The notes under the pieces: model-generated
Told to the model about the DNA's origin: nothing
Databases searched by the model: none
The model's input: only the letters and a program-made list of their open reading frames with translations
NCBI GenBank assembly: GCA_018697195.1
Contig: CM031858.1
Location: 114,390,380 to 114,454,379 of the forward strand
Direction: 5' to 3'
Length of the DNA: 64,000 bases
From: Certhia americana
Lineage: Eukaryota; Chordata; Aves; Passeriformes; Certhiidae
Position numbers and translations under genes: made by a program
In this document: one piece after another, positions 25,091-37,849 of the stretch
Position numbering within the stretch: position 1 is the stretch's first letter
How the letters are laid out: every line of letters begins with the position of its first letter

Positions 25091-28000
25091 CAAAAGGAAC
25101 AGTTTCGTCCACTGCATAAAGAATATTCCTATTTCTCATCTACATAAGCTATAACTTGCCTTCTGATTCAATGCAATGGCTTAGCAGTCATCTGCTATTA
25201 AATGCTGAGTCATTTGATTGCTGTTTCTGCAGTCTTTTGCTGACTCCAGTGATGCTTCAGCTCTTTGCTTCCTGGTCAAAACAAAGACCTGAATCAAAAG
25301 TGGCAGCAGCCAGTTAAGTACCATGACTATATTTTTAAATTAGAGAAGTGTTCACTAAGAACAAGTTTTCACATGTTCTGAAGTCAAAACAAGCTTCAGG
25401 GAATTCAGATGCATCTTTTATTTCCACCTGATTTCTCAGGTCTTTTTGTGTCTTTCCATATATATGTGTGTGTGTATATGTATTTGGGTTAATAAGTTTT
25501 ATCTCAGTGTTAACTTCAGTGGTTGCCATATAAATTACGAACCACATTAAAAATAAGAGCATATTAAAAAAAAAAAAAAGGTAATCTCAAGATTTCATTC
25601 AAAAAAACCACCTAAAATTCATTTGCTAAAGCAGAACCACATAAGGCAAAGTGGATTTTGGTCTCTTGAAAATGCAGTTCATTTTTTTTAAAGGTTGTAG
25701 GGATTTGTCTTTCGTTTACCAATTAGGACTAGAAGTCTGGTTTATATAAATTGCATACCTTGATATGAGAGTGGAAAAATCCATATGGACAAAATATTCT
25801 AAACCTATTACTTTTTTTATTAATTTGACTTAACATTTTGAAGCAGTACAGTGTAAAAACTAGGCTAATGCTGAAGAAAGCTTTCCTAGAGTGATAAAAA
25901 CAAAATGTAAATTCCTGAGTGAATACTTAAACCTGAAAAGGCTATTAGTAAGCCCATCTGCTTGCTTATTCTGCCTAGATTAATGTAAAAGTTGACATAA
26001 ATAAATTTTATTGTTTAAGTTACTTAATGCAATTTCTTTCAAATCCCAATAGAAATATTTACTATCCTGATAATATGTCCTGTTTACTTTGTGTGTTGCT
26101 ATAGCCACCGTTAGTCCTTGTAATGAACAGGTGTGTATTAAAATTCTCCTTCAAATACACAGGAATTCATTATTAGTCTTTAATTTCTGTTGATTTTCTG
26201 TATTAAATCATAATAAATTTTTATGAAAGAGATTTTTATATTTTAAAAAATGCCACTGAACATTATTTGCTCAAGCTTTTGACCAACTGGTAGAATCACA
26301 GCTCAAATACAATTATCAAAATACACTGGTTCTTCAATATAAGGCTAGTACATATACAGCAATTACTGGTATTTCATACATAAAACAAGTCTTGCCCTCT
26401 GATGACACTTTTACAATTATTTGTCACTATTCTGTTCTGTAATTCAGCAAGCTGTATAAACATTTACCCTTCTGAATTCAACTCTAAATAAATGAGCCTG
26501 TACCAGTTCAAGAGTGACCAGTGCATTTTACTGAGTGTATTTATTCATACATACAAATATCAAATTTTGGTCTTAAATTTTGGTGGATGGGAAGTAAGCA
26601 ACACTTCCAACCTTTTTTTTTGAATCAATCTCTCCTTACATGAAATATAAATTGTATAAATATACAATATATATACTGTACATCCATTCTTAATGTGTAT
26701 TGTCTTATCTGTGATTTCAACTTGAGCTTTCACTGAAAGTACAAACATCTGTCAAGCCTGCTTTTCAAAAGCCTCAGAACTTACTTTACAAGTCAGTTAA
26801 TGATTTCAGTGCATTTAATAATTCAGTTGGTCACAGAAGAATGAATGTATTAATGACTAGGCATTTTATTTGAAACTTCCTCTTTAGCCAGTCTTCATCT
26901 TCTACTTTTAATGAATTGTATTTTATTAAACTAGGGTTTAGTAAGTTAATAATGGTCATTAATGTGAAAGCAATATTTACTTTTATTTTGCAAGAATTGC
27001 TGTAAAATAGCTCTATATTTCTGGCTGGAGAAAGCTTTTCTGTGAAAAGCAGTGAATTTTCAGCCTTTAGGATTTCGTTTCCAACGTGCTGAGAACTAAT
27101 ACTCTTTGCCTAAAACCAAAATGTGTGCGCTATTAAACATAGTAAGATCAAAAAACATCCAGTAGTTATGTCTTCCATTAACACCTTCACTGAGCACAGG
27201 TCAGCAGTAGTTATGTTCCTGTTAGCAGAGGAAGATGCTCCTTTGATAATATTTTTACACATAAGCCGTTATCTTCTCCATTTAATAAGGCATTTTGTAG
27301 TGTGACTTGGGTTCCTGGAGTCTGGCTGCCGAGGAGAATCAGTTCCTATTTGTCTTGAGAAGAGGCAGATAAGATGAAAACTGCCAAGAGGCTCTGAGGA
27401 TGTGTTCTGTGAACATATGGACTTGTTAGAGCACACATGCAAGGCAGATTTTGGTGGTTCACTTCTGTTTGAGGATGCCTTCTACAGTAGTGCTGCCTTT
27501 GTTTTTACCTGGAAAAAAAGATGAAAGAACAAGCATAAGTATAAAATATGGCAAAGACTAGTTAGTAGACTTGCTGTTTGCGATGCTGCCAGGACTCATC
27601 TGCTTATGTTACTGAAATAAATTTGTTACTACAGTTTGTGCTAGCATCAAAGTACTGAATAAACTACAAGGGAGTGTATTGAATTCTGTTATAGCTTAAT
27701 TAGCATAAACAGCTTTGTTAACTACTTTGTTGCTAGATGCACATAGATATGCTTCATTGCAGTGTTGAGGTGCTTGAACTAAATTAATTAGCAATTAACT
27801 AGCAATTTAGCTAACTAGAAAAAAACAAACAAAATAAAACAACTAAATAAATAAATGAAAAAGGAAAATACACAAAGGCCACACCTGCACAATGAACACC
27901 AGTTTACTCCTCTTCTTGGGTAGGCTGCTTCAGAGCAGAGTGAATTTGGCCCTGCTGTGCCATTACCCCTAGTTAGCTTGGGACCCAAGACACTTCATTG

Positions 28001-28210
28001 CATCTAGCCTGGACATCTTAAGACTGTCCTGCAGACTGCACTGTAAACCTAAAAGGAAACAGGGCAAATGTGGCCACCAGAAAACACTAAATTTGACTTT
28101 CCAAACACAAGCTAACTTTCAAAGGCCAGAGCTTTTGCCATATGAATTTCCACATAAGTAATCTGGAAACACTTAGCATTTAACTCCCTGCAGTCATCTT
28201 TTCCTATGGG

Positions 28211-28215
28211 GGAAA

Positions 28216-28257
<42 letters not shown>
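28211..28257. repeat. Poly-A plus (AT)n microsatellite
   Basis: A roughly 12-base A run leads directly into about 17 perfect AT dinucleotides (28224-28257). It is a likely length-polymorphic simple repeat. Confidence 0.95.
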
Positions 28258-28259
<2 letters not shown>

Positions 28260-31200
28260 AACAAACCAAGTGACTCTTACAAGAACTGGGATGTTCAATT
28301 GGCAAATTGAAAATGTGGCAATGGTTATTTAGCAAAAATAACCATTCCAAAAAAGAAGGGGAAAAGTAGTACTGTGTTCGGCAGAAGGAAAGGTGCTTTA
28401 TTTAACATTCTTATGATACACAGTAGAGTTATCTGCTGAACCCCCAAATTACCAGGTAGCTCCTCTCTACTTGGCCACAAGAAGAGGAACATCCCAATGA
28501 GTCTGGCAAATGCACTTCACACAGATTCCATGCCAGATATGTAGCAATGCTCCAGAAAGTCTCAAAATTATTGCTTTTAAAAGAAAAAGAAGTGTTTGCT
28601 TTGTCTGACAGAGATTAGCTGAGATAAAAGCAACTATGACCTCAAAATGGGTTTATTTATCTTTTGCTGCTAGATAACCACTAAAGCTCTCAGAGTTGAT
28701 GAGGGCAGATAAGCAGTTGGGGTAACATAGCTTCAAGGAAACCTTAACACAGATGCTCTCTTTGTATTTACCTACACTAAATTTAACAAGTATAAAACAT
28801 TATCATATATAACACTGGCTTCAGTTAAGCCATTCAAGAAACGTGGATCAGTCTCCTCATGTAATATCTCTCTCCTAAAAGTGACAGGTACCTCTGTAAA
28901 AACTATTTAACTTCTGCAGTGTTAAAAATAAAGGGTGATCTGGGGCTTTGTGTGACTGCCTCCTAACTCCAATGTTGTTGTCTACCAGTGAAGCAGGACA
29001 GCCATATTTCCTCTGACTTTATTAGCACAAATGAAGCTGACTGGAAGGTTTGATCTCTCTAAAGCAGTGTGTGCATATTTAGTAACACAAATGATTTAGA
29101 GCTATTGTTAAATCCCCTGAAGCATGCAAATTTTTGTTAAGCTTGATTAGTATTTGTTAGTTCCATATGTTCAAAATCTTTTCATTTTAGGCCGTCTGTT
29201 ATTCAGTAAGGAATTAATTTCCAATTTAATCTTTCTATCTACAGTGTGTCCTTTACAGGCACAGTCCTATAGTAAGATAGTATCGGTGCTTGTTAGAGAC
29301 AGTAAATTGCACTATGCATATTAAAATATAGGCTCATTTTCAAGATTATGTGCCACAAAGCTAATGGACTACAACAAAAAGTAGCTCTGTGCCATCTACA
29401 CACATATTTTAAGTAATATTCCCATACTTTCATAAATTGCATCTGAAGGACTTAATTGTCACTTAAGAACTCTCAGTTTCTATGGGCAGCAATTTCTTTC
29501 TCTTAACACAAAGCTTTTCTCAAATCTCCAGCTATGTGAGCTGTATATCTTAGAAAACTTCTGCTTTGAATTTTAGCCACTACTGTTGCAGGAAATCTGT
29601 CAAAAATCCCCAATCTTTAAATGAAAATTAAAATAATTTATTTAAATTTCATCTATGCTCGCTGTTACTGAGCATCTGAAGTAAGCCACCTAGATTAGCA
29701 AAATTAGTTGATAATTTTAAGAACTTGAACCTTTATGAACAGGGGGCTTTGCATTTCTGCTTCTTTCTGTGTGGAATCCAAGTCTGCACATTGCTGGAGA
29801 ATGCTGCTTACTTGGTATCCAGTACTGTAGCCATTTGCAAGGAATACGTAGTTCGGGAATTTGGGCATTACCATTCACTAAGTAGCTAACTGCGATTAGC
29901 AGATTTTTAAAGAAGTTTCTTACCAAAAGTAAGAAGGGATAAAGTCAAACCTATCTTTTGGGATTAAGCTGTTCATTGATAGCAAGACTTTGTATCAGTT
30001 CATGCTATGCAATATAATTATCATTCCTCTGACCAATATTGAGAGCAGACCTAGGTTTTTTACTATATTCTTAGTAAAACCAATGGAAAATTAATTGTGG
30101 GAAGTGACTCTGCTGTTTACATTTTTATTGTAATTAATAACATTGGACAATTTTTTTCTGTCTATTGGACCAATACACTTTTTACTTTTTTTTTTTTTTG
30201 TTTTGGACAGAAACTTTCTTATTCAGTCCACAGTTGCAAAATGATTAACTGAAAGGTTAGAACAATGACCAGATTTGCATGAGCTTATAAATGTCAGAGG
30301 TAAGTCCAGTCTGGGTTGCTATTTAAAGTTATTTTCTATGGGATTTTTTTGGTGTTAAATATCTGCATTTTCCACACACGAGGGGTCTTGGGTTGATTGG
30401 TTTCCTTGGTAACAGCTCTTTGCTCTGATTGCATAAGCACACTGGAGTGGTGCAGAACAGATTACTACAGAAGCACACTGGAATTTGATGTAATGGGATG
30501 TTGTGTGAGCTGTTACTGAGTTCTTAATTCCATTATCCCTTATGTTATTCCCATTAATACCGCATTGTCATGAAATAAAAAGTAGCTTACTTAAGATTAA
30601 TCAAATTTTCTTTAACAAGTTAGATGTTGGTTTCTGAAAGAAAATTTTTAAATGAATGAAGTTAACCTCACAAAACTCTGAATAAAATGTGCTGTCATGA
30701 CTGGTGCAGAAGAACACTTAATTCTTGGCTAATTAGTTTGCAAGATAAAAATATTTATACAGCTTAAATTTATGTTGATGGATTGTCTCAGTCATTCTTT
30801 CTTTCTTAGTCCACACAAGAGCTCCCTTGTGTAGTTTTAGCAAATACTTTATGTCAGTCTCTGATAGTCTTCAGAATATGTGTATTTTAATAGAAATTGC
30901 ATTGTTTTGGAGATTATGATTAAATCTAAAATGGTAGAGAGTAATATTTCATGTGTGATATAAGCATGGCAATGAAATTTCTGAAATGGGTAAATTTAAA
31001 CCTAAAAGGCATTAGCCACAAAAATTAGAAGAAATTTCATGAATGTGTTGTCAACTGCCACATGCCGGATTGCTGCACTGGAGGCTTTCAAGTTATCTGG
31101 AGTCTTGTGAAGCTTGTCAGACAGAATCCCCAGCACTACCCTGATGCTGAAATAAAAGCATCTGTGATCAGTCCTAACATCTGGCTGTGGAAATGTCTAA

Positions 31201-32819
31201 GAATGTGCTTGCAGTAGCTGGCATGGCACTTTGGGGTGAAACTGGCTGAAGTCCTCATATCCATGCTGCCAGAATTTCCCTTGGTTTTCTTTGGACTAGC
31301 TCATTAAAAATTCAAGTGGGTTAGGTGCACTCTGTGTCATGGCTTTGGGGGTTTTTATGTCCAAAAGAAGAGTGGTTGCATGCCCTGAGATCTCTTTATG
31401 ACAAGAGATAATGTGCCCTCTTAAAGTAAATGAGAACAGCTGTAGGGTTTGCTCTGGAAACATGCCACTGATTGAAGCCAAAACCCCAAAGGAAGGACAC
31501 CCTGAACATCCTCCAGAGCCCCAGGAACTTGGTAATTTTAATGTTTATAGATCAGTTGGCCAAAGGACACCCTGAAAGCTTAACAGACCAGAAAGAAAAC
31601 GTTTGAGCAGTCTGGAAGGGAAACCTCTCTAACTGATAAAGGAAGTGTATACATTTGAGGAGAAGCAGGTCCTTATGTATTTTCCTTATTTTCTTCATCT
31701 TTTTTTGAAAATGCTAGTATTAGTGAGATTCATGGGTGAGATCTGTGACTGGTCCCCTTACTATTCTCTTTAGAGTAAAAAGACAATTTCTCATTTCTCT
31801 CTGTAGCCATTTTACCTCATCCATGTTCTGATAATTACAGTAGATGCTTGTGTAAAGCCAGAAGAGCTGTCATCTTTTCTTTTCCTGTGACATTGAGAAT
31901 GTCAGCTCCTTTCAAGTTGTTCACGCTTTGAGGCCCCAGAAACCCAGGAATAAGTCTTGGTTTTGTTTTGCTTTTGAGGAAATTCCACTCTTTCTAGCCC
32001 AATTCCTTCAAAGAAACTCTCCAAGGGGGACTTTCTGAAGTGTTATTATGGGATGCTTCCAATTAAATAGGTCTTTCCAGCAAGGGACCTTCCCTTATCC
32101 CTGGCCAGAGAGAGACATGACACAACCTTGGTCAATTCCATCTACCCAGAAGTATTCACTAAAACAGTAATTTCATTAGGTCTGACTGGATCTGTAAGAA
32201 ATACCCAGGCAGCCATACCACCCCTTCATGTAGATGATCCCGAAAATTCCTCAGGGTAAATACTGAAATTGCTTTTAACTTCAGAGACTCAGATAGAGTA
32301 TTATCAATATATAATAATGATGCCATTTGTAAAAGCTCATGTTAGAAGCTCTCTCAACACCTGAGTTTATTCAGAAAGTTCATTTGCAACTTTATAGCTA
32401 TCCTGAATGCTTTCCTTTTTGCAGTTGTTAAAACAAGGTTGGATTTGCTCTGGTTGAGTTTTGTGACCCTGTTTGTGGAACAGCCCATAAACACAGTTGT
32501 ACTGTCACAACTCAGCAGAAAAAAAAATTGTACCATAAAGGCAAGAAATGAGCTGTGGGCAGAGACAACCACTTGAACCCTCTTTATCATGCTAAGAAAT
32601 GTGAAAATGCCAATGTAGAAAAGGAATGTTGTTTTCCACATAAAAGCACTATGTGGAAGCAAGGCAAGAGACTGAACTGACTCTGGCTGTCTACTTACAT
32701 ATGAAAGATAATGGAATTCCATTTTGTGATTCCAGGTCAGGTTGTGTGGTATTCAGATACAAGCTTTCTCTTTAGGAGAATATATATTTCAGACTGCTAA
32801 AATATTACTCAAATCTGAG

Positions 32820-33165
32820 TTCATAGAATCATCATAGAATCATTATAGAACCATAGAATACTTTGGGTTGGAAGGGACCTTAAAGCTCATCTCATTTGAA
32901 CCCTACTGCCATGGGCAGGAACAATTTGCACTAGACCAGAGCTTCATTCAGCCTGGCCTTGAACACTTCAGGAATGGGGCATCCACAAATTCTTTGGGCA
33001 ACATGTTATTCACCACCCTCACAGTAAAGAATTTTTCCCAAATATCTAATCTAAATGCTTTCTCTTTTAGTTTTAATCCATTTCCCCTCGGTTTTCCCCT
33101 TCTACTTCCACACACACTTAATTTTGTTGATTTAGCCTGAACCTCCTTGAACAGACTCTTCATAG
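32820..33165 (-). mobile_element. CR1 LINE 3' end, longest clear copy
   Basis: The plus strand begins with several units of the CR1 tail (TCATAGAATCA repeated, imperfect), then TTTGGGTTGGAAGGGACC, GCCATGGGCAGGAACA, GCCTGGCCTTGAACACTT, GGGGCATCCACA and CACCCTCACAGTAAAGAATTT. The order is the reverse complement of the avian CR1 3' region, so the element is on the minus strand and 5'-truncated. The right edge beyond about 33110 is degraded and approximate. The 90-codon plus frame at 32868-33140 lies wholly within it and is an artefact of the repeat. Confidence 0.95.
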
Positions 33166-35013
33166 AGGGACTGTCTTGTGAAAACCCTGGTTTTGGCCAT
33201 ATTTCTTGGTGAAGGTGTGTTACAAATAAATAGTGACATTATGCCACGTATGAGGAGAGGTTGGAAAAGTTGACTTTGAAAAGTATTCACAAACTATAAA
33301 CTGTACTCAGAATTCAAAAATATCTAGCTTAGAAATAATATTACTATTTAATATTGGCGATTATCTATTATTGTTTAAGGTGATGCAGCATCTGATGTTT
33401 AAGAACCCCAGTTTTTGACGAGGTTGCAGCTCAGTCAGAATATTCAACTTTTTATGAATATCAATTTTTCTGGAAAAATCAAATGGCAGTTACAACTTTT
33501 TACAGCTAATCCTTTCCATGCTACCCATTGTCACATCAGGCTGGCACTCTCACATAGACCAATACAAATATAAAGCAGCAACAAGTCAGTGGACTTAGAT
33601 CTGCTTGCATCTTGTGAGAGAGTAGATTTAGGGTATCTCTGCCAGGAGAGGATTGGGAATCTTAAGCTGCCTGGAAGCCATCAGCTGTGCAGTTGTACTG
33701 CTGAAAGGCAGATGCCCTGTGCAACATGCCATAACTCTGCCCTTTCTTCCCCTGTCAAGTGCAGGGGAGACACAGGCCTTGAAACTGGAGGCTTCAGCAC
33801 AGTCATTTTCTGTATTGTCCAGGCAGAACAAGCAGAGGAAATGTGTTCTTCATCTTAATTCTTCCTCTTCTTTCTTGGTTTTATACCTAATTACTGAGCA
33901 TGCAGGGTGGAACCTAATCTCTTTCTATCCCTAATTGTGTTTAAATCTCTTGAAAGACATCATATAAAATATTCCTGATTATTTTTTCCTTTGCAACAAT
34001 TTTGCAAAAAAAAATATTAACAATTGGGAGTGTGATCAAGGTTCATGTGAAAGGCCAGAGTTAGGAAGGGGAAGAATGGATAACCCACAGGAGGAAGGGG
34101 GTGAGTTGCTGCAGCAATGAACACTGCAAGTTTTCTGTGCCTTTCTTTCTGCGTGGTAAAACACGTTACATAAAATACAGCCTCTTCACAGGCAATACCA
34201 AGGTTTCTCTGAAGGATTCTGAAGGGATTAAATAGCCTATTCAGACATCTTGATGTCAGGAAAAATAATAATGGCATAAAGAATACAAAAGTAAATTGCA
34301 CATTTTACCTGTTAGGCATACTTAAAAATGGGAGACAGTTATGTCTGTAGCAGTGAATTGTACCTGAAAAATTATTTGTCAAGTCCCTTCTAGAACCAGC
34401 AAGGTTGGCTATAAGGACTGTACTATTTGGCATAAACTGCTGAATAAAAAGTCTGCTATTTAAGAGTATGAGATCTGCCTATGCCCAGTGTTCCTGAATG
34501 AGAAATTGCATCAATAATATCACATTACTTGATACAGTATGTGACTAAGAATAAAGATATTTGAACAAATATTATTGTAGCTTGGTAGAGAAAGATAACA
34601 CTGACTTCATAAACACATTATGTGTCCATTGAGTTCAACAGAATAGATTTCAATGCTTAAAAAAAACATCTTCGTGTTTAAAATGTCTGTCAATACTTAA
34701 ACTTGACTGTTGAAGTTAAACAGAATCTGATTATAGCTGCTGTTACTCAGTGATTTCTAAATCAACATTAGTCATTCTATAATTAAAAATTTTACCCAAT
34801 GAAGTATGTGCAGAGTACTAAATACGGTTGTGTAGTCTAACCACCTTCAAAGAGATTTCTTATTGGAGAATTCCCTAAAACAAAGATTCTTCATCAAACT
34901 TTGCCATTCTCTATTTGTCCATACTAGCATAAACAAGCTCTGATGATAAACCAAGGGAAGTTTCATTATTCAGTTGATGTATATATTACACTTTATCTGT
35001 GTTTATGTGTTAT
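33166..35013. other. Unique non-coding DNA
   Basis: No gene is recognised. A GC-richer patch at 33590-33860 has three overlapping frames of 67-93 codons on both strands, none with a recognisable domain. Overlapping frames on opposite strands of a GC-richer patch are expected by chance. Confidence 0.6.
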
Positions 35014-35531
35014 TGTGGGTGGATCTTACTCGGCTGCTAGGTGCCGACCAAGCTGCTCTCTCGCTTCTCTTCCTCTTTCTCAATGGGACAGAGGGAAAAA
35101 ATAGGATCTAAAGCTCAGGAGTTGAGATAAAGGCAATTTATCAAAGGTTTAATCTTGGTTTTCCAGCAGTAGGGCATTCCACCTAAGATCTCATACAGGT
35201 AGTGACTGCAGAAGACAAACACCTTAATAATTAATGCCCCTCCTCCTTCTTTCTCTTACTCTTATTGATGAGCATCATGTCATATAGTATGGACCCCTTG
35301 GTCAGCATGGGTCAGCTGCCCTGGCTCTGTCCCCTCTCAACTCCTTGACCACTCCCAGCCTGCTGCAGGTGGAGAGCAGAACACTGGGGAGACATTGCAG
35401 GTGCTCTTCCAGTGATGCTCAGCAGTGCCAAAACTCTGGTGTGCTACCAACACCTCAGCTGCCAATGCAAAGCACAGCCCTGCAAGGACTGCTCTGGGGA
35501 CACTGACTGCATCCTAGACAGACACCGTACA
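35014..35531 (-). mobile_element. Decayed endogenous retrovirus solo LTR
   Basis: The landmarks of a common avian ERV LTR appear in order on the plus strand, that is, in reverse complement. They are TGTGGGTGGATC, CGGCTGCTAGGTGCCGACC, CAATGGGACAGAGGG, AGTTGAGATAAAGGCAATTT, ATGAGCATCATGTCATATAG, GGTCAGCATGGGTCAGCTG and CCTGGCTCTGTCCCCTCTCAACT. The element is therefore a minus-strand LTR of about 518 bp. No internal gag/pol/env sequence flanks it, so it is a solo LTR. The promoter TATA region is altered compared with the family and the edges carry many substitutions. No clean target-site duplication is visible. It encodes nothing. Confidence 0.85.
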
Positions 35532-37726
35532 ATTACACTATGCTGGGCTACAGCTAAGCTTTGCTTGCTGTAGCCAGGCTGGCTCTGCAATGTACACACA
35601 ATGAAAAGTGATTTTGTTGTAAAAGAAAGGAGTGGTATAAAGAAATATAGATTGGGATAAATTCCTGTATCAGATCCTACAAAATCTCTGTACATTCCCT
35701 CTGCTTTTCTTACTAACAGAGGGACAATATCCTCTCTCCTGTGCTTTAATTATTAGTTAGATGACAGATTGGATGGCACAGGAGCTGACTTTTGATACAT
35801 TGCCGCACACACAGAAGCACTATAGGGTGATGCTCCTCATTTACTGCACCTCTGTGATGCTGTAGCAAAACTCATCTTCACTAACGTGCTTAATTATATC
35901 AAAATAATCAATTCTGAATAAAGTGTTTGAATAAAACATTGATTAAGAATGTGCAATTTTCACAGATTTAGTCTTTAATCTAGGTTAATTTTCTCTTATC
36001 TTTGTCCCTCATCCCATTCTCTGTCCCCCAGTTTCCTTGGCTGAACTATATTGGTTTCTGAAAATTTAACAGTATAAATACAGACCACTGGCAAATCCAG
36101 CTGCACAGCTACAAGAAATTTTTCAGGCTATTTTTACCTATAGTATTTGCATTCAGACTTGCATGCAATATCAAGTCAACTTTTGTAATTCCAAAAATAT
36201 TTTATTTCAAAACCCTAAATACCTTGACGTTAAGGCACAACAAACTTTATTATACTTGCCTATTGTCAATAGTGTTTTTAAAAGACTTTCACCCATTAAA
36301 AGGAAAAAAACAGCCCTTTTTTATTAAATATGGAGTAAAAGTGATTGTGGTCTCAGGTTAATTTTAGTATTTTGTGGGGTTTTTTGACCTAAAACAAAAT
36401 AAAAACAAAATATTAAAATTTGTATTAAAATAAGGTTATTCTAAAACACAAGGAGATGAAATCCACTTCTACATTATTTTTCCCATTGATTTTTAAAAAG
36501 TCTCTACTGCTTTTAATGAGAATTTTTGGAAGGGGGTCATAGGAATTAAAAAACAATCCAGATTTCAAAGCTAGTATAGCCACAGAACCACATAAGACAT
36601 TTCAGTGTTGACAGTAATCAGCAAGAATCATCTTTAATGATTTCAAAGATATCAGAAAAAAATGCTTATCTTTGAGGGAAGAATGTAATTTGATAAAACA
36701 TGCCAGTAATATGAGTTTTTCCCCTTAATATTGTTAAAAGCAGATTTCAATACTCAGCTGAAAATCAGCATCTGTCTTCTCTGAATTTACACAGAAGGGT
36801 AAGGACAGCTAGGGCTGCTGACCAAACAGGGATGCAATTGTGGCTCCTAAACTTTTGCAACTTTAAGTGGAAGCATGGGCTGTAGGATATATCAAGGAAT
36901 CATTTGTCCTTCATAAGATAAATAATACAGGTATATTTCCAAAAAGACATTTTTAGATCTATGAGGGTTTTTTAAAAAATAAAACCATGTATAGTTTAGT
37001 GATTGTACCCAGTGCCAACTCATATACCCTTGTGTTTTCTTACTCATTCCTGACCAGGGGTTCAAACCAATAACTTGGGCTTGGATAGAGTGTACTGAAA
37101 AAATCCCTCGTTCGAGATGCAAGGAAAACTTTTCAGGGAGGGTGATACTGTCTGCAAACCTCTAGATCCATCCCCAGAATATTCAATAGGCCAGATATGC
37201 AAGAGCTTTCTCCTCCTGGTCATCAAGATTGCCATATAAACCTTTTTACTCAAGCAGCTGATAGCTTTCATATCCGGGACAGCAAAAAAATGGTGGAGGA
37301 AACACCATAGTTTTGTGGCTTTGCATCTTTTTAAAAAAATACTGTACTCTATTGCCAGCAGTGTTTGCTTTTTTAATGAATGACAGTGAACCTCAATGTA
37401 GCTGCTCCTCGAGGTCTTTCATGACACCACTGTGGTTTCTCAGTGCTGCAGAAGCACCATGGGCACCCCATGGTCACAGGAATTTGTGAGTTCCTGCTCT
37501 TAGTTATTCAGTGCTTATACAATGCTATAAAAATGATTAGGTGACTGCTGAGGCAGGTTTTTTGTGGTTACTAGAGGATATTTTAATAGAAAATTATTAT
37601 TTCTCAAAGCCACATTTACAAGTTTGAATTGTGTTGCTCCTGAATGGGAGCTGTGCCTGTTTTGTTTACAGGGTTTTACTATGTTGATTCTGGGAGATTA
37701 CACAAAGTTTTTATGGAGTGATTAAA
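35532..37726. other. Unique non-coding DNA
   Basis: No gene, RNA or transposon is recognised. The minus frames at 36892-37122 and 37062-37271 are short and without features. Confidence 0.65.
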
Positions 37727-37849
37727 AGATATTATAATTAATTATTTATATATTTTTAATTATAAATATATTATTATTATAATACATTATTTATTATTAT
37801 AATGTATTACTATTACTATAATTTATTATTTATTAATTAATATATTAGA
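37727..37849. repeat. AT-only tract, (TTATTA)n-like
   Basis: About 120 bases contain almost only A and T, with ATTATTATTATAAT and TATTTATTATTATAAT motifs repeated imperfectly. Such tracts are unstable and common in AT-rich vertebrate DNA. Confidence 0.9.

Larger units (their letters stand above)
23426..32819. other. Long unique non-coding stretch
   Basis: This is about 9.4 kb without a recognisable gene. It contains a mixed TATG/TG microsatellite at 25458-25481, a poly-A run at about 25567-25579, an A-rich (AAAT)n run at 27820-27863 and an (AT)n tract at 28224-28257. Possible regulatory sequence is listed at 24590-25090. A weak old-repeat resemblance at 24140-24235 is in the findings. Open frames are short; the 122-codon minus frame at 32354-32722 has no recognisable domain. 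Confidence 0.6.

Noticed and set aside
32868..33140. 90-codon plus frame
   Set aside because: It lies wholly within the reverse-complemented CR1 3' region, which is non-coding.
33589..33934. Three overlapping frames on both strands
   Set aside because: A GC-richer patch lowers stop-codon frequency in all frames. No frame shows a domain or coding bias that stands out.
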